Shown here piece after piece: positions 10,192 to 19,833 of a DNA stretch of 28,186 bases (position 1 is its first letter; the number at the start of each line of letters is the position of its first letter). Under the pieces are notes generated by a model. That model ran no database searches. It was given only the letters and a program-made list of their open reading frames with translations, and had not been told where the DNA came from. Made by a program: the position numbers and the translations under genes. This stretch comes from Gracilaria gracilis (taxonomy: Eukaryota; Rhodophyta; Florideophyceae; Gracilariales; Gracilariaceae), in assembly GCA_030374805.1 (NCBI GenBank), contig JARGSG010000257.1, positions 1-28,186 of the forward strand, given 5' to 3'.

Positions 10192-11001
10192 TCAGGATGC
10201 TACAACAGCGGCGAAACGAAATGGTGCATCAATATATGGACGATCAACTCTTGGTATACCGAAAGAATCCAAAACGTCGCCCAAACAATCGAAGGACATT
10301 CCCCACAACACGATGTGTGGAGCATGTACTATAGGAGCCTGTACTACGTCTACAGCATAAGGGAGGACATCCAAGGCCCGCATTCTGCAAAACGTAAACC
10401 CAAGGCTTTGCAAAACTGATCCTGCCATGTTTGTGAGAGAATTCATCTTCATTGCCTGCCGAGGAATCGAATGACTTACGACGTTTCGTGACCATCGATG
10501 TAGATGGGACAATAGAACCCAGAAAGCGGATGCAATTTCTGAGGGATTCAAAACCATTCTCAGAGAATGAGGTTCTTTCTGAAGAAACACCAATGCAGAC
10601 AGAACTCCTCGCTTCTGCTGATTCCGGATGATTGGTCGATCTTGAATTCGAGATATGAGTTCGTAAGCCGACGTGTTCAGATCCAGACCAATCTCTTTCT
10701 TTGTTTCACGGAGAGCTGTCGAAAGGTCGTTGTTATCTTCCGGATCCTGTCTTCCCCCCGGGAACGCAATGTGAGCAGACCACGGGTCTCCTTCTCTAGG
10801 AGCACGGTGAATAAACAGGAGGTCGAGAGGCACATGTGCCGAATTTGACGTCGATGGCCGGAAAATGATCGCAACTGAGGCTCTCTGTGATCCTTGTCGT
10901 ACACCAGGACTGGGAAATCGCCGCTTGAGATTCTGAACAAGGGCGCACAAGTTGGTTTCCTCATTGTTCCGTGAAGAATACTGTACACACGCACCACTCA
11001 T
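10192..11001 (-). CDS. Nudix hydrolase, CoA-diphosphatase-like
   Basis: The protein carries a Nudix domain of the NUDT7/NUDT8/PCD1 type, whose members split CoA or related nucleotide diphosphates. Domain signs are LFIHRAPREGDPWSAHIAFP, then a Nudix box reading GGRQDPEDNNDLSTALRETK followed by KEIGL. In the box the consensus REUxEE appears as RETKKE, so the first Glu of the EE pair, a metal ligand in this family, is Lys. The C-terminal part after about residue 150 is not recognised. The frame stays open upstream to at least 11055 through a 36-bp tandem repeat. I take the ATG at 11001 as the first usable start, but an upstream exon is possible. The stop is TGA at 10194-10192, 178 bases upstream of the SPO11 ATG on the same strand. 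Confidence 0.75.
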   Translation of the reverse strand: MSGACVQYSSRNNEETNLCALVQNLKRRFPSPGVRQGSQRASVAIIFRPSTSNSAHVPLDLLFIHRAPREGDPWSAHIAFPGGRQDPEDNNDLSTALRETKKEIGLDLNTSAYELISRIQDRPIIRNQQKRGVLSALVFLQKEPHSLRMVLNPSEIASAFWVLLSHLHRWSRNVVSHSIPRQAMKMNSLTNMAGSVLQSLGFTFCRMRALDVLPYAVDVVQAPIVHAPHIVLWGMSFDCLGDVLDSFGIPRVDRPYIDAPFRFAAVVAS

Positions 11002-11059
11002 GAACGGAGAGGGCGGCAAGCAACACGCACCACTCCTGAACGGAGAGGGCGGCAAGCAA
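10988..11059. repeat. 36-bp tandem duplication
   Basis: A 36-base unit beginning CACGCACCACTC and ending GGCGGCAAGCAA occurs twice in direct tandem (10988-11023 and 11024-11059) with one difference (CATGAA versus CCTGAA). On the minus strand it spans the Nudix start region, 12 codons per unit, giving a repeated PPSPF-SGAC motif. The ATG proposed for Nudix is created by the single variant base, so only one copy has it. Confidence 0.8.
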
Positions 11060-11264
11060 GAGGTTCCGAAAGAATGGCCACCCTTGGTACAAAGCTTTCA
11101 AACTAGGTGGAGGGGGTGGGTAGACACTGGATCTTTAGGCATCTGCCCATTCCGCAAGGATGTTTGTGGTGGAACTAAATTGGGTGAGACGAGATCGATT
11201 TTAAGGTATGTACATGGATGTGAATCATATCATATGATACAGTAAGATAGTTAGTTCAACTACA

Positions 11265-14200
11265 TTAACCGGAAACCACCAGCTGTCGCTCTGGGTGATA
11301 CATCTTGCGCCGCTTACTAATGAGATCAATAGTCGTATCAATTTCCTTTCTAAAGGCCTCTGCCTCTGCCACGATAACCTCGTATCTTTCTGACCACCTC
11401 CGACTCCCGAATACTTTCCATGGAAGGCTGAAACGCTTTCTTGGGGTTTCACTGGCACCCCTGTATTCTTCGTTCAGGGATAACCTTCTCTTCCGCACTG
11501 GTGACTCGAACTCATCTTGATCAAGAACATCTTTTCTATATACATCATCGACATAGCGATGCCTTTTTCCAAGACTGGACTCCTTTCTTCGATCCCCTGT
11601 ATCACTGCTATAACGATTATTATCGCCCGCAAACACTGATGTGAACAAGACGTTAAGACAGCGAATTCTGGAAGTCTGCTTCTCCTCATCGATTACTCTT
11701 GCTAGTGGGGCTTCCACATTATTTAAATCCCGGAGCAACGAAGATACTAAGCGAGGCATAATGATGCCTAAGGCCCAACAGAACTCCACAAGTCCTTGAA
11801 ATCCATCATGACGGATTTTCGGAAACGCTATTCCCCCAAAGTACAAAGGGAACCGAGATACCTTTCTTAACTTTGGTCATTGTTCTCAGTTAGCATCGGA
11901 AGCTTCATTCTCCGAGTAAGCTCAGCTCCAACTCGGATGAATTGAAGTCGATGATACGAGAACTCTGTTGGACACCTTCTCGCGTTTTCAGACACTTCTT
12001 TCGCAACTCTGCGCCAATTCCTGTTCACGATTCTTATCACGTCGTAGAGTTCATTGCAGCCAGGGCTTTGACACCGAGAAAACTGCCAATGCCAATGTCT
12101 CCATCCAAGCATTATTCCCGACTTCAACGAGTTTTTCACCCACCCGTTTAAGTTGGAAATCGATCTGTGAGTAACAGAACGGCTTGATGGCAGACAAAGC
12201 TCTCTGCGATATACCCTGTTAACTGAGGATCTTGACCCCTTTGCAATACAGTCTCTCTACAGAGCACCACACACCGCACACCGCACACAATATCTCGGGT
12301 CAAAAGAGACTGAGCCCATTCCGATTCATCTCCTTGTTCTAGTTTTTCTTTCAGACTGGCGGATATGATTCAAAAGGTTTTTGTTCGCGTAGAAGAACTT
12401 TTCCGCATGTTCATCAACGTTGCGCGTTTCAGGACTTCTCAGCAAAGCCGTTTTTTGGTGTTCATATATCTCCTCCCACGCGTCGCCTCCCTTTTTTCGA
12501 AGCTCAGAAAGAGTAGGAGATGGAAGCTCGGGGAAAGGTAGTCCTTCTCACGACCAGCTCTTTGACTCGTCCAAGACCTCCTCTGCTCTCGTGATCCTAG
12601 CCCAAGTGCGACAAAGTTCTTCAAACCCAGTCTGACAAGCGCACAACGTGTCCGAGCGACTCAGCAGCCCTCCTTCGTTTAGGGATCGAAGGACGGAAAA
12701 GGCTATCCTCATACTCTCTTCAATGGACTCAGTATGCCTTGCCATTTCAAGAGTCTTCCACATCGCTCTTCATGGCGATGCGCCCGCGCCTTCTTCGTTA
12801 TGGAAACGATCCTTTGTCGCTCTTCGACAACTCTCGAGGCCTTCTCCAGAAGCTTATTCTGCTCGTCTTCATGGGGTTCACCATCGGTTTTGCTGCTGTT
12901 ACGATTGTCTTGTTCATTGGTGGGAATTTCTGATCCAGTTTGGAGCACTTCTCTGCTACCAGGGCCTGCAATCAGCCGAGCAGATTCGTTTTGTCGGCCT
13001 TCTTCAACAGTAGAATATTTGCCGACTGCCTGAGTGATTCCAAAATCTGTTAGGGGCGCAGTATTGACCAGTGCATTTGGTAACCCATCAGGTGCCATTT
13101 TCTTCTCGGTTCCTGCGACAGACTGAGCCGATGATGCTATCTGAGTGTTTATGGCAGCTTGAACAGAATGAAAAGATTTCTCGGATGCAGATAGCGTTTG
13201 ACCGAGGTCTTTCAAGCTTAAATCGCTCGTCCCCTGTTTCACACTAAATTGTATACCAGTTGAAACGTTGGTAGACTGGATCAGAGCAGTAGACGTTTTG
13301 GCTTTTCCCGCACCATCGCGTAACGATATCGTTGCACCTGATATCTTCCTTTGTCCATCTTCAGCAACAAGGAGTGAGTGACTTCCAGGATCATTTTGGG
13401 AAGGGAACAGACCAAGCGATGAATCTGGTTCTTCCTTGGTCGGAGCTTCGGCGTTGAATGCCAGACGCTGTTTACCTGAAGATAAATCACGGGGTTTGAC
13501 CTCATCAGCTACATTCGTTTCAATGCTTGAAACACGTATTGTGCTTGTCTGGTTCTGCAGTGCATTGCTCCCAAGTACATTTCGATTATGAATAGGACTA
13601 GATACCGATACCTTTTCCCCAATATTTGCGCTCTCGGTATGAGTAACAGTTTTGTTACCATGGTTGCCCCCCCCCCTCAGTAGCTTACCAGATGCTTCGA
13701 AATAGCCCAGAGGTCCACGGCTTGCTGTACCCTCGACTATTTCGAATGGTGAAAGTATACTGGCTTTCGACTCGATAACACCCGACCTTGCGAACTTAAA
13801 CACTGAAACTCGGGAAGTGTCGAAGTCTCTGCTTGGCGGTGTAATCACTTGCCGCGAAGCTTCCTCTCGTAGCGAAGAAAGTACTTCGAACCCCAATAGC
13901 TCATAAAACTGCTGGGCTTCTTCCTCATCCTCAAAACATAAGCGCTTCGTCAGGGTGTCAATTGCAATCTCATCCTACCATACACGGAATTCAGCAAACG
14001 AAGAGCTTGTACCCTCATTAGGGTAAACCTGGAATACATGAGACATGCCATGAGATATGGGGCCTGTCGAACGCAAGAGAAGAACCTGACGGGATTGATA
14101 AATTGCCCCCCTGCAGCCTTGACGATTTCCAAAGCAAGCTTTACAGGTAGGCTCCGACGAACATCTTTTGCAAAGCCCGTCCACAGCTGAACACAAGTTT

Positions 14201-15611
14201 GAGGGTTGGACATTTGTGTCAAAATGTAGTACGCTTGCATCTCGGGTTCATTTTCGGAAGTTCTCAAGTTTTGTTCGCTGCGAAAGTCGTACATTTCTCG
14301 CAGTGAAACCAAACACTTGTCCAGCTGCTCAAGGTTCTGCTTGGAAGAAAACTGGGCAGGGTTTGTTCCAAACAGTCGGTGCTCTGACATTATATGGAAC
14401 TGCACGCTTTCCGCATGAATTTTGATGCAGCACTCATCCTGAACCCCTTGCAAAGTAAGTCTTGCCGAATAGATCTGGTCCTTTCCCTTATGAAATTGTG
14501 TACCTCATAGAACTCAGCCTGTTTAGAATCACATACCTTCTTCAAGTGATCCATCGTCCCCGCTAGAACCTGAGGCGGTCGCACTTCCTCCGGTTTCTGT
14601 TCCTCACTAATGGCAGCTGATCGTCTATACTTTTTGACAGCTTTCGCAGGGTCAGGTTCTGACCCTGGACCGCTCTTTAGCTCGAATATAGAAACGTCCC
14701 GCTGCTCAACACGAGACTCAAATTTTGTCATTGGGCACATTTCAAGAAATTCTCCCACAAACTGCCTGGCATCTTGTATATCCATCTTCTGTCCAACCTT
14801 TCGCCAATGTTCATTCCTAGTAGATTCATTAGTCTTCTTCGGTTCTGTGCTTGATTCTAGTGAACCGTACTTCGAAAGCCTTGCATCCACTTTTCTCCGA
14901 TCTACATTGGGATGCAGTTTCTCATAGGATTCCTGAGGGCCCATTCTTACTTTAAGCTTCTGTAAAAAGTTGTTTCTCTTTGCGAGATTCTTGTTGCCTT
15001 TTCTTTTCTTCAATTTTGGCAATCTCCCCCCAAAGCTGTTCCATTTCACGAACTCTTTCCTGTTCCGTCATTTGTCTTGGTTCCTTGCGGGAAGCCGCAC
15101 GTCCTGCATTGGTTACTTGGTCGTTCCTTGTTCCCATATGATCATCATCAGTTTGAACCTCCTCCATATGATATGTATGGAGTCTCTTGTTGTAATACCG
15201 CGGTCTGCTTTTCAGCATTTCTTCCGCCGTATCCTCATCTTACATGGTAATGATTGCATCTCTTTGTGACCCATCTGCACCATGGCGTTGGGTGAAGTTT
15301 ACGTCAACAACACCACTTGCAAAACCTTCAAGCACCTGCTTCATTTGCCCACCGCTCCTAATTTCTCTTGGAGCTTGGGAGATAACGAGCTTAGGGTGTG
15401 TTGCTTCCACCCGTTTCAGCTCGTCCTTTTCTTTCGCTCGCGAATTCTTCCTTACTTCATACGGCTGGTAAAACTGTATATTAAGAATGATTCCATGACA
15501 CGAACGACCGGCTTTGTATGCAAGAGAAGCCTCTCGTACTGATTCGAAAGTGACAACGGCTGTTCTGTTCGAGTCCTTTTCTTTAGACCCTCTCAGACTA
15601 ACGTTAGACAC
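11265..15611 (-). pseudogene. SAC3: SAC3/GANP-like protein with RRM, multiply interrupted
   Basis: SAC3/GANP is the scaffold of the TREX-2 mRNA-export complex at nuclear pores. On the minus strand an RRM-like segment comes first (TAVVTFESVREASLAYKAG, HGIILNIQFY), as in metazoan GANP. Then come a Lys-rich linker and the SAC3 domain: FLEMCPMTKFESRVEQRD, AVKKYRRSAA, EEVRPPQVLAGTMDHL, FIRERTRSIRQDL, CCIKIHAESVQFHIMS, LDKCLVSLREMYDF, EPEMQAYYILTQM and FFSCVRQAPYLMACLMYSRF. RLCFEDEEEAQQFYELLGF closes it. A long Ser/Thr-rich part to 12709 and helical C-terminal pieces to 11265 follow. Stops in frame are TAA at 15242-15240 and TGA at 12550-12548. Frame changes occur near 14980, 14467, 13985, 12770, 12370, 12150 and 11860. 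The frame is open above 15611 without an ATG. The pieces below about 12300 could belong to another gene. The SAC3 assignment is firm; the broken state is observed, its cause unknown. Confidence 0.75.
15240..15242 (-). other. In-frame TAA in the RRM/SAC3 gene
   Basis: Translation reads QRDAIITM, stop, DEDTAEEMLKSRPRYYNKR with no frame change. The sequence on both sides looks like one RRM-type strand-helix unit. GTAAGA overlaps the stop and could be a splice donor, but removing the following codons would break the unit, and no pyrimidine-rich acceptor is seen. Confidence 0.6.
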
Positions 15612-15773
15612 GGTTAGGGGGTTAGAAAATGTGTTCGTTCGCCGATGTGAACGACACCGCTCGCGACTCCCCGAATAAACAGGTGTAGGGAGGCCGCGGA
15701 GATGCAGCGAGTCGTGGTGGTACTACTGTGGATACTTATCATGTGAAAGGGGGCGGCTGTGCAGAACACGCCA

Positions 15774-15810
15774 CGCCAACCGAAACAACGCTTGCGCGTT
15801 TCGGTTGGCG
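15774..15810. promoter_or_regulatory. 13-bp-arm palindrome in a divergent promoter region
   Basis: CGCCAACCGAAAC (15774-15786) and its exact inverse GTTTCGGTTGGCG (15798-15810) flank an 11-base spacer. The element sits between the 5' end of the SAC3-like gene (-) and the UPF0126 gene (+), so it is placed to affect either. Its AACCG half-site and a CCAACGGTAC copy at about 15986-15995 recall the palindrome in front of BUB3. A regulatory role is inferred. Confidence 0.5.
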
Positions 15811-16063
15811 CACGCGTGTGCGCGATGCACGTGCGCGCTCCACGTCAGCCACGTGCGGCGACGGGCGGAAAGGAACAGCCAGTAACGCTCCGCGTTGATG
15901 GAGCGCACCCAGTAGATAGATACCTTCACCCTTGCGCATCAATCAATGGTCTGCCCTGCCAGTGTATGTGCACGAAGAAAACGCTACCAACGGTACACAT
16001 TGATGCCCGTGTGCGCGCCTGCAGCGCGTCGTCAGGTCGCCGACTGCGCCTCCCACCCACCAT

Positions 16064-16975
16064 GTGAGCTATGAGCGCGCTACGACACGCTGCGCGCTTT
16101 GCCGCGCGTCGCGCGCAGCTGCAGCGCTCGCCTCCGGCGCGCGTCTTCTGCGACGCGTCGTCACCGTCGCCATAGTCGCCGTCGCCGTCGCCATCGTCGT
16201 CGTCGCCGTCGTGGCACCCAAAACCGCGCGCGCCGCCGCCAGCATTGTCAGCACTCCCCGCACGCAGCCGTCCGTCCACAACTCGCTGCCAGCAGACTCG
16301 CTGCCGCGCTACGCCAACAACAGCAGCACGCTGGATTTACTGCGGTTCGGCGACGACATCGGCACGGTGTCCTTTGCGCACTCCGGCGCGCTACTGGCGG
16401 CCGTGGGCGGCATGGATTGGCTGGGCGCCACCATGGTGGGTACCATCACCGCCGTTGGCGGCGGCACCATTCGCGACGCCGTCATTCTTGCAAAGCGTCT
16501 GTTCTGGACGGAAGAGGTGGAATACCTCTACCTGTGCATCGCCACGGCCGCCTCCACCTTCGCGCTGTACGCAGCGTGCGCGCCGCGCGCCGCGCGCGAG
16601 GAGAGCGCCGTGGAGTTCGTGGCTGACACCATCGGCGTGGGTGCGTTTTGCGTCATTGGCGCCATGAACGGCGTGAGAGCGCGAGTACCAATCGCAGTCG
16701 TCGTTTTTTGCGACATGGCAACCGCCACCTTTGGCGGCGTCGTCAGAGACATGCTCTGCAGCAGAAAGGTGCGTATTATGCACTCGGCTGCCGAGATCTA
16801 CGCCACCACCGCCGCCGCCGGCGCTGCCACGTACGTCGCCACCGCCGCGGGCGGCGCTTCTGTGCCCGCGCGCGTGGGCGCGGGCGTGGGCGTCGCTGTC
16901 GCCCTCAGAACGTGGGCTTGGCTTGAAGGCGTGTGGTTAGCGGTTTGGCCCGAGAACGCGCCCGCGCAGCAGTAG
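16064..16975 (+). CDS. UPF0126/TRIC-type membrane protein (glycine-transporter-like)
   Basis: This is a small polytopic protein with two tandem UPF0126 (Gly_transporter/TRIC fold) repeats. Members are trimeric cation channels or are linked to glycine uptake; the substrate here is unknown. The first repeat is ALLAAVGGMDWLGATMVG then TAVGGGTIRDAVI. The second is VGAFCVIGAMNGVRARVPIA then FGGVVRDMLCSRK. The paired GGGTIRD/GGVVRD motifs are the family signature. An N-terminal part rich in Ala and Arg, with a hydrophobic run (VTVAIVAVAVAIVVVAVVAP), could be a targeting sequence plus an extra segment. The body frame has no ATG upstream: 16064 is GTG, and the nearby ATG at 16071 is in another frame (MSALRHAARFAARRAQLQRS, transit-peptide-like). 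The start therefore needs a shift or an upstream exon. The stop is TAG at 16973-16975. Highly GC-rich. Confidence 0.78.
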   Translation: MSYERATTRCALCRASRAAAALASGARLLRRVVTVAIVAVAVAIVVVAVVAPKTARAAASIVSTPRTQPSVHNSLPADSLPRYANNSSTLDLLRFGDDIGTVSFAHSGALLAAVGGMDWLGATMVGTITAVGGGTIRDAVILAKRLFWTEEVEYLYLCIATAASTFALYAACAPRAAREESAVEFVADTIGVGAFCVIGAMNGVRARVPIAVVVFCDMATATFGGVVRDMLCSRKVRIMHSAAEIYATTAAAGAATYVATAAGGASVPARVGAGVGVAVALRTWAWLEGVWLAVWPENAPAQQ

Positions 16976-17134
16976 ATTTGTGCGCGCGGCGGGCGCCGCG
17001 CCCGCAGTGGCCAGCAGCTTTTTGTATTCATATATTATCCTACAGCTGTCTGCATATTTTTGTCACCTCGCGCTCGTGTCGTGTCGTGTCCATTGGCTTT
17101 ATCCAATTGACAGTCTTCTTCTAGCGCCGTTGCC

Positions 17135-18184
17135 ATGGACGACGAAAACTCCCCGCCGCTGAGACCGCCCGCGCGTCCACAGTCGCCGTTGCTGTTGCCA
17201 TCCGAGCGTGTCCCGCTTGCGCCACCGCATATCGATCATAACGCGTCTACGCCGTCTGCCTACGAGTCACCTACTCCGCCCACCTCCCCCTCTACCGACT
17301 ATCCGTACGGCGCTGTGGCGCGCGTCGTACCGCCTAGTCCGGATGCCGATGGCTATCGCGAGCGCCGTACGTTGAGGGTGTCCGATCTGTGCAGACCGTG
17401 CACTTGATCACCGACTCTTCGCAGAGCGAATGTTCGCAGGGGTCCCTACCTCGATCGAGCACAGCGCGAGTCTATTCAGCGCCGCCGCCAACGCATTGCT
17501 GATACCACTATTCTGGGAATTGCTATCTTCGTTGTCACGGGAGTTGTGTTTCTTGTCATGGCCACCGGATTTACCGCTATGGTTACCAACGAGAATTCTC
17601 CACGGTTGCAGATCTTTTCCGCGTGGCCGGATGGCGGTGTCATTCCGTTGGAGTACGGTTGTCATGCTTCTGATGGTGTTCCTATCTCTATCCCTCTTCG
17701 CTGGGAAGATGTGCCTCCCTCAGCCACCAATCTCGTCATTCTCTTCTCGCACCCTGGCGCGTTGAACGAATCGAAGGTCGACCCCGTACATTGGTTTGTC
17801 ACGAATATTCCGCTTGGACCTGACCACGACAATCACATGCCGCCCAATGCTTCCACAAACCCAGCTCTGCTTCCGCACGGCGCTGTTGAGCGTGCGAATG
17901 TTTATTCGCATGGTGGGTATTATTGGCCGCCTTGTTCGAAAACTACCAGCTTGTTTACGATCCATGTGTATGCCGTTGAGGCTCCTGCCGTCATTTAGAG
18001 AGTAGATGATGCGAGAGAGATTATGATGCGCTTTGATGGTGTGCCGTTTGCCAAGTTGAGTGGGACTTACAGTCATTCTGCTCCACCTGCTTCACAGTCC
18101 GAACAGACCGATTACGCTCATTCTAAACCATCTTCATCAAATCATGGTACAGCTCCTAAGCATATTCAACATTCTCAGACCTAG
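17135..18184 (+). pseudogene. Membrane-anchored PEBP (YbhB-like) protein with two in-frame stops
   Basis: A single frame runs from the ATG at 17135 to TAG at 18182, broken only by TGA at 17405-17407 and TAG at 17996-17998. It starts with a Pro/Ser-rich cytosolic tail (PPLRPPARPQSPLLLPSE), then RRRQR and one transmembrane helix (TTILGIAIFVVTGVVFLVMA). A phosphatidylethanolamine-binding/YbhB domain follows: FSAWPDGGVIPLEYGC, IPLRWEDVPPSATNLVI, DPVHWFVTNIPLG, YSHGGYYWPPCS and FTIHVYAVEAP. After the second stop the family's last helix and strand continue (RVDDAREIMMRFDGVPFAKL, SGTY), so the stop truncates a conserved domain. The first stop separates the tail from the anchor. A shorter protein starting inside the helix region (17546 is GTG; ATG at 17558) would lack the anchor. 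Ligand unknown. PEBP assignment is firm. Confidence 0.78.
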
Positions 18185-18995
18185 AAAAGAGTATGTGAGA
18201 GTTGTGAGCGTCGAAAACCGTCGTGTTCCTCGCACTTGATCCTTTATTCTATACGTACTATTCGGATGGTAGTATATACATGTGCACATTGCACATTGCT
18301 TGCAATATCTGCCGTAGTTCCGTCACTCGATTCTTTTCGTGTTTACTGTTTCTACTCATACCTCATTTGTGAGTGTTCTTGTTCAGAGTGATACAACTTT
18401 AGAAGTTACTAACTTTACCGTAGGAAATTAGTGGTGGATCCGTTTGCATACTGCAAACCGGTTGCATTTACATATCACTACAACCTCTACGTTCCGCATC
18501 GTCTATACGCCTTTTGATATATAGAAGTAAAATGATATGTATACCAACCATCTATTTCGGTTCCGCACGCTTCTCAATTGTGCTCACCTTCTCTCCTTTC
18601 AATTTGCTGGATATGCCTTGGTATATGTGATGCGATTCAAAGGAGACCTACGAAGTCTAGCACCGCTGAACTGCACACCGTTGGGGGATACGAATACAAT
18701 GTATCAAAGAATGTCGATCACTGTCAAGGTACAACTTCGTAAGCGAAGTCCTGAGCTTCAACTAGGGATGACCCTTCAAAGCCTTCAAGTGAACCCGCGG
18801 ACAACCTCTGCACTCGTGCGCCCATGAGATGCCAATATTCTCTATTTCGATAAGCGTTGGTTGCAAAACGCCTGCTGTCGAAAACACATAAGGGATGTAA
18901 TGCTATCATGACTAACGCATTTGGAAGCCTGTTGAGCATACAGCGGTATACGAATGAATGAGGCCTTTATTTATGGAATTTGAAATGGACGTTGA
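18185..18995. other. Intergenic region, no gene recognised
   Basis: AT-rich sequence. One plus-strand frame at 18537-18827 (96 codons) has no recognisable domain. It may hold 3' sequence of the PEBP gene and flanks of the retroelement remnant. Nothing else is supported. Confidence 0.4.
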
Positions 18996-19391
18996 TCACG
19001 CAGTTGCTTGTGCCTGGGTGGACAGCGTCCAGCGTCGCCGGTTTACGGCAGCGGCTGTTAGCTGAAGAACGGTTCGTTCGAGTCGTAGGGCCAGCGTGTG
19101 GTACTCGGTGATCGGGTTAGACCAACGTACACTGCTAACTTACTCAGCTATGCGGCGAGCGAACTGTTTTTCGGAGTCTCCAAGGCCTCCATGAACGTCA
19201 AACGCAAAGGGGACAAACTCGACGTTGTTATCCGAGCAGATAGCGTCGTATTTGGTGCGCTTTGAGGCTTCGGCTTTCGCTGCGGCCGCCGCTGCGTTTC
19301 GTGATGCTGCGAGGGTGTAATTGCGGCTACCCGGGCTCACCACTGTGACATCAACGCCGAGGGGTATACCCGAGTCGAAAAAAACCGACAA
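18996..19391 (-). mobile_element. Retroelement protein remnant (post-RT C-terminal region)
   Basis: The translation contains GVDVTVVSPGS, an Ala-rich stretch with KAEASKRTKYDAIC, then NNVEFVPFAFDVHGGLGDSE. This order (DV.VV.P, Ala-rich basic helix, K..KY...C, .EFVPF..E..G.LG) is familiar from the segment after reverse transcriptase in protist and algal retrotransposon proteins. TAA at 19142-19140 interrupts, but the same frame goes on as VSSVRWSNPITEYHTLALRL to TGA at 18998-18996. No RT core is seen, so it is a fragment. The family assignment rests on memory of the motif order. Confidence 0.5.
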
Positions 19392-19598
19392 GCAGCTTCA
19401 GTTCTCCTCGAATTTCTCGCTAGCGCTTGAACACTGCTCACCGAAGATCGACAACGACAAATAACTGAAAAGCCACTGGTCAGAAACATCACACTTGTCA
19501 CCAACGATCGTCTCGAGCCAAATACTCATGTTCACACTGCTTCCTCATAATCGTACACAGAGATGTAGTAGCTTCTATAAGGTTTCACATGAGAAGTG

Positions 19599-19646
19599 AC
19601 AATCTCTTCGACGCTAACAATCTCTTCGACGCCAACAATCTTATCT
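19599..19646. repeat. 18-bp tandem repeat, about 2.5 copies
   Basis: ACAATCTCTTCGACGCTA is followed directly by ACAATCTCTTCGACGCCA and a partial third copy (ACAATCTTATCTT). It lies in a stretch (19392-19833) where I see no gene. Confidence 0.7.
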
Positions 19647-19833
19647 TTACCTTCACTCTCATGGGCAATGATATACTACTTCACCTTTGCCATGTTTGCC
19701 ACCGTACTTAAATCCCACCCGCTCGCCTTTCTTCAACTCCCGTCTACTGCTCTCCGCTACTGCTTCAAAGTCCCCCTTCAACAAACCTTGTCATCGTTGG
19801 ACCCAACGCCTGCCGCCCTGCCCGTAATAACAC

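Noticed and set aside
15560..15580. B-box-like GTTCGAGTCC suggesting a tRNA
   Set aside because: It lies within the RRM coding sequence on the other strand, and no A-box or cloverleaf can be drawn.
16099..16783. Long alternative frames across the UPF0126 gene on both strands
   Set aside because: Low-complexity His/Arg/Pro translations caused by high GC. The frame with the GGGTIRD/GGVVRD repeats is the real one.
3468..19142. Genetic-code reassignment of TAA/TAG/TGA
   Set aside because: TAA ends SPO11, TGA ends Nudix and GT77, and TAG ends UPF0126 at family-appropriate places. Intact genes carry no internal stops.
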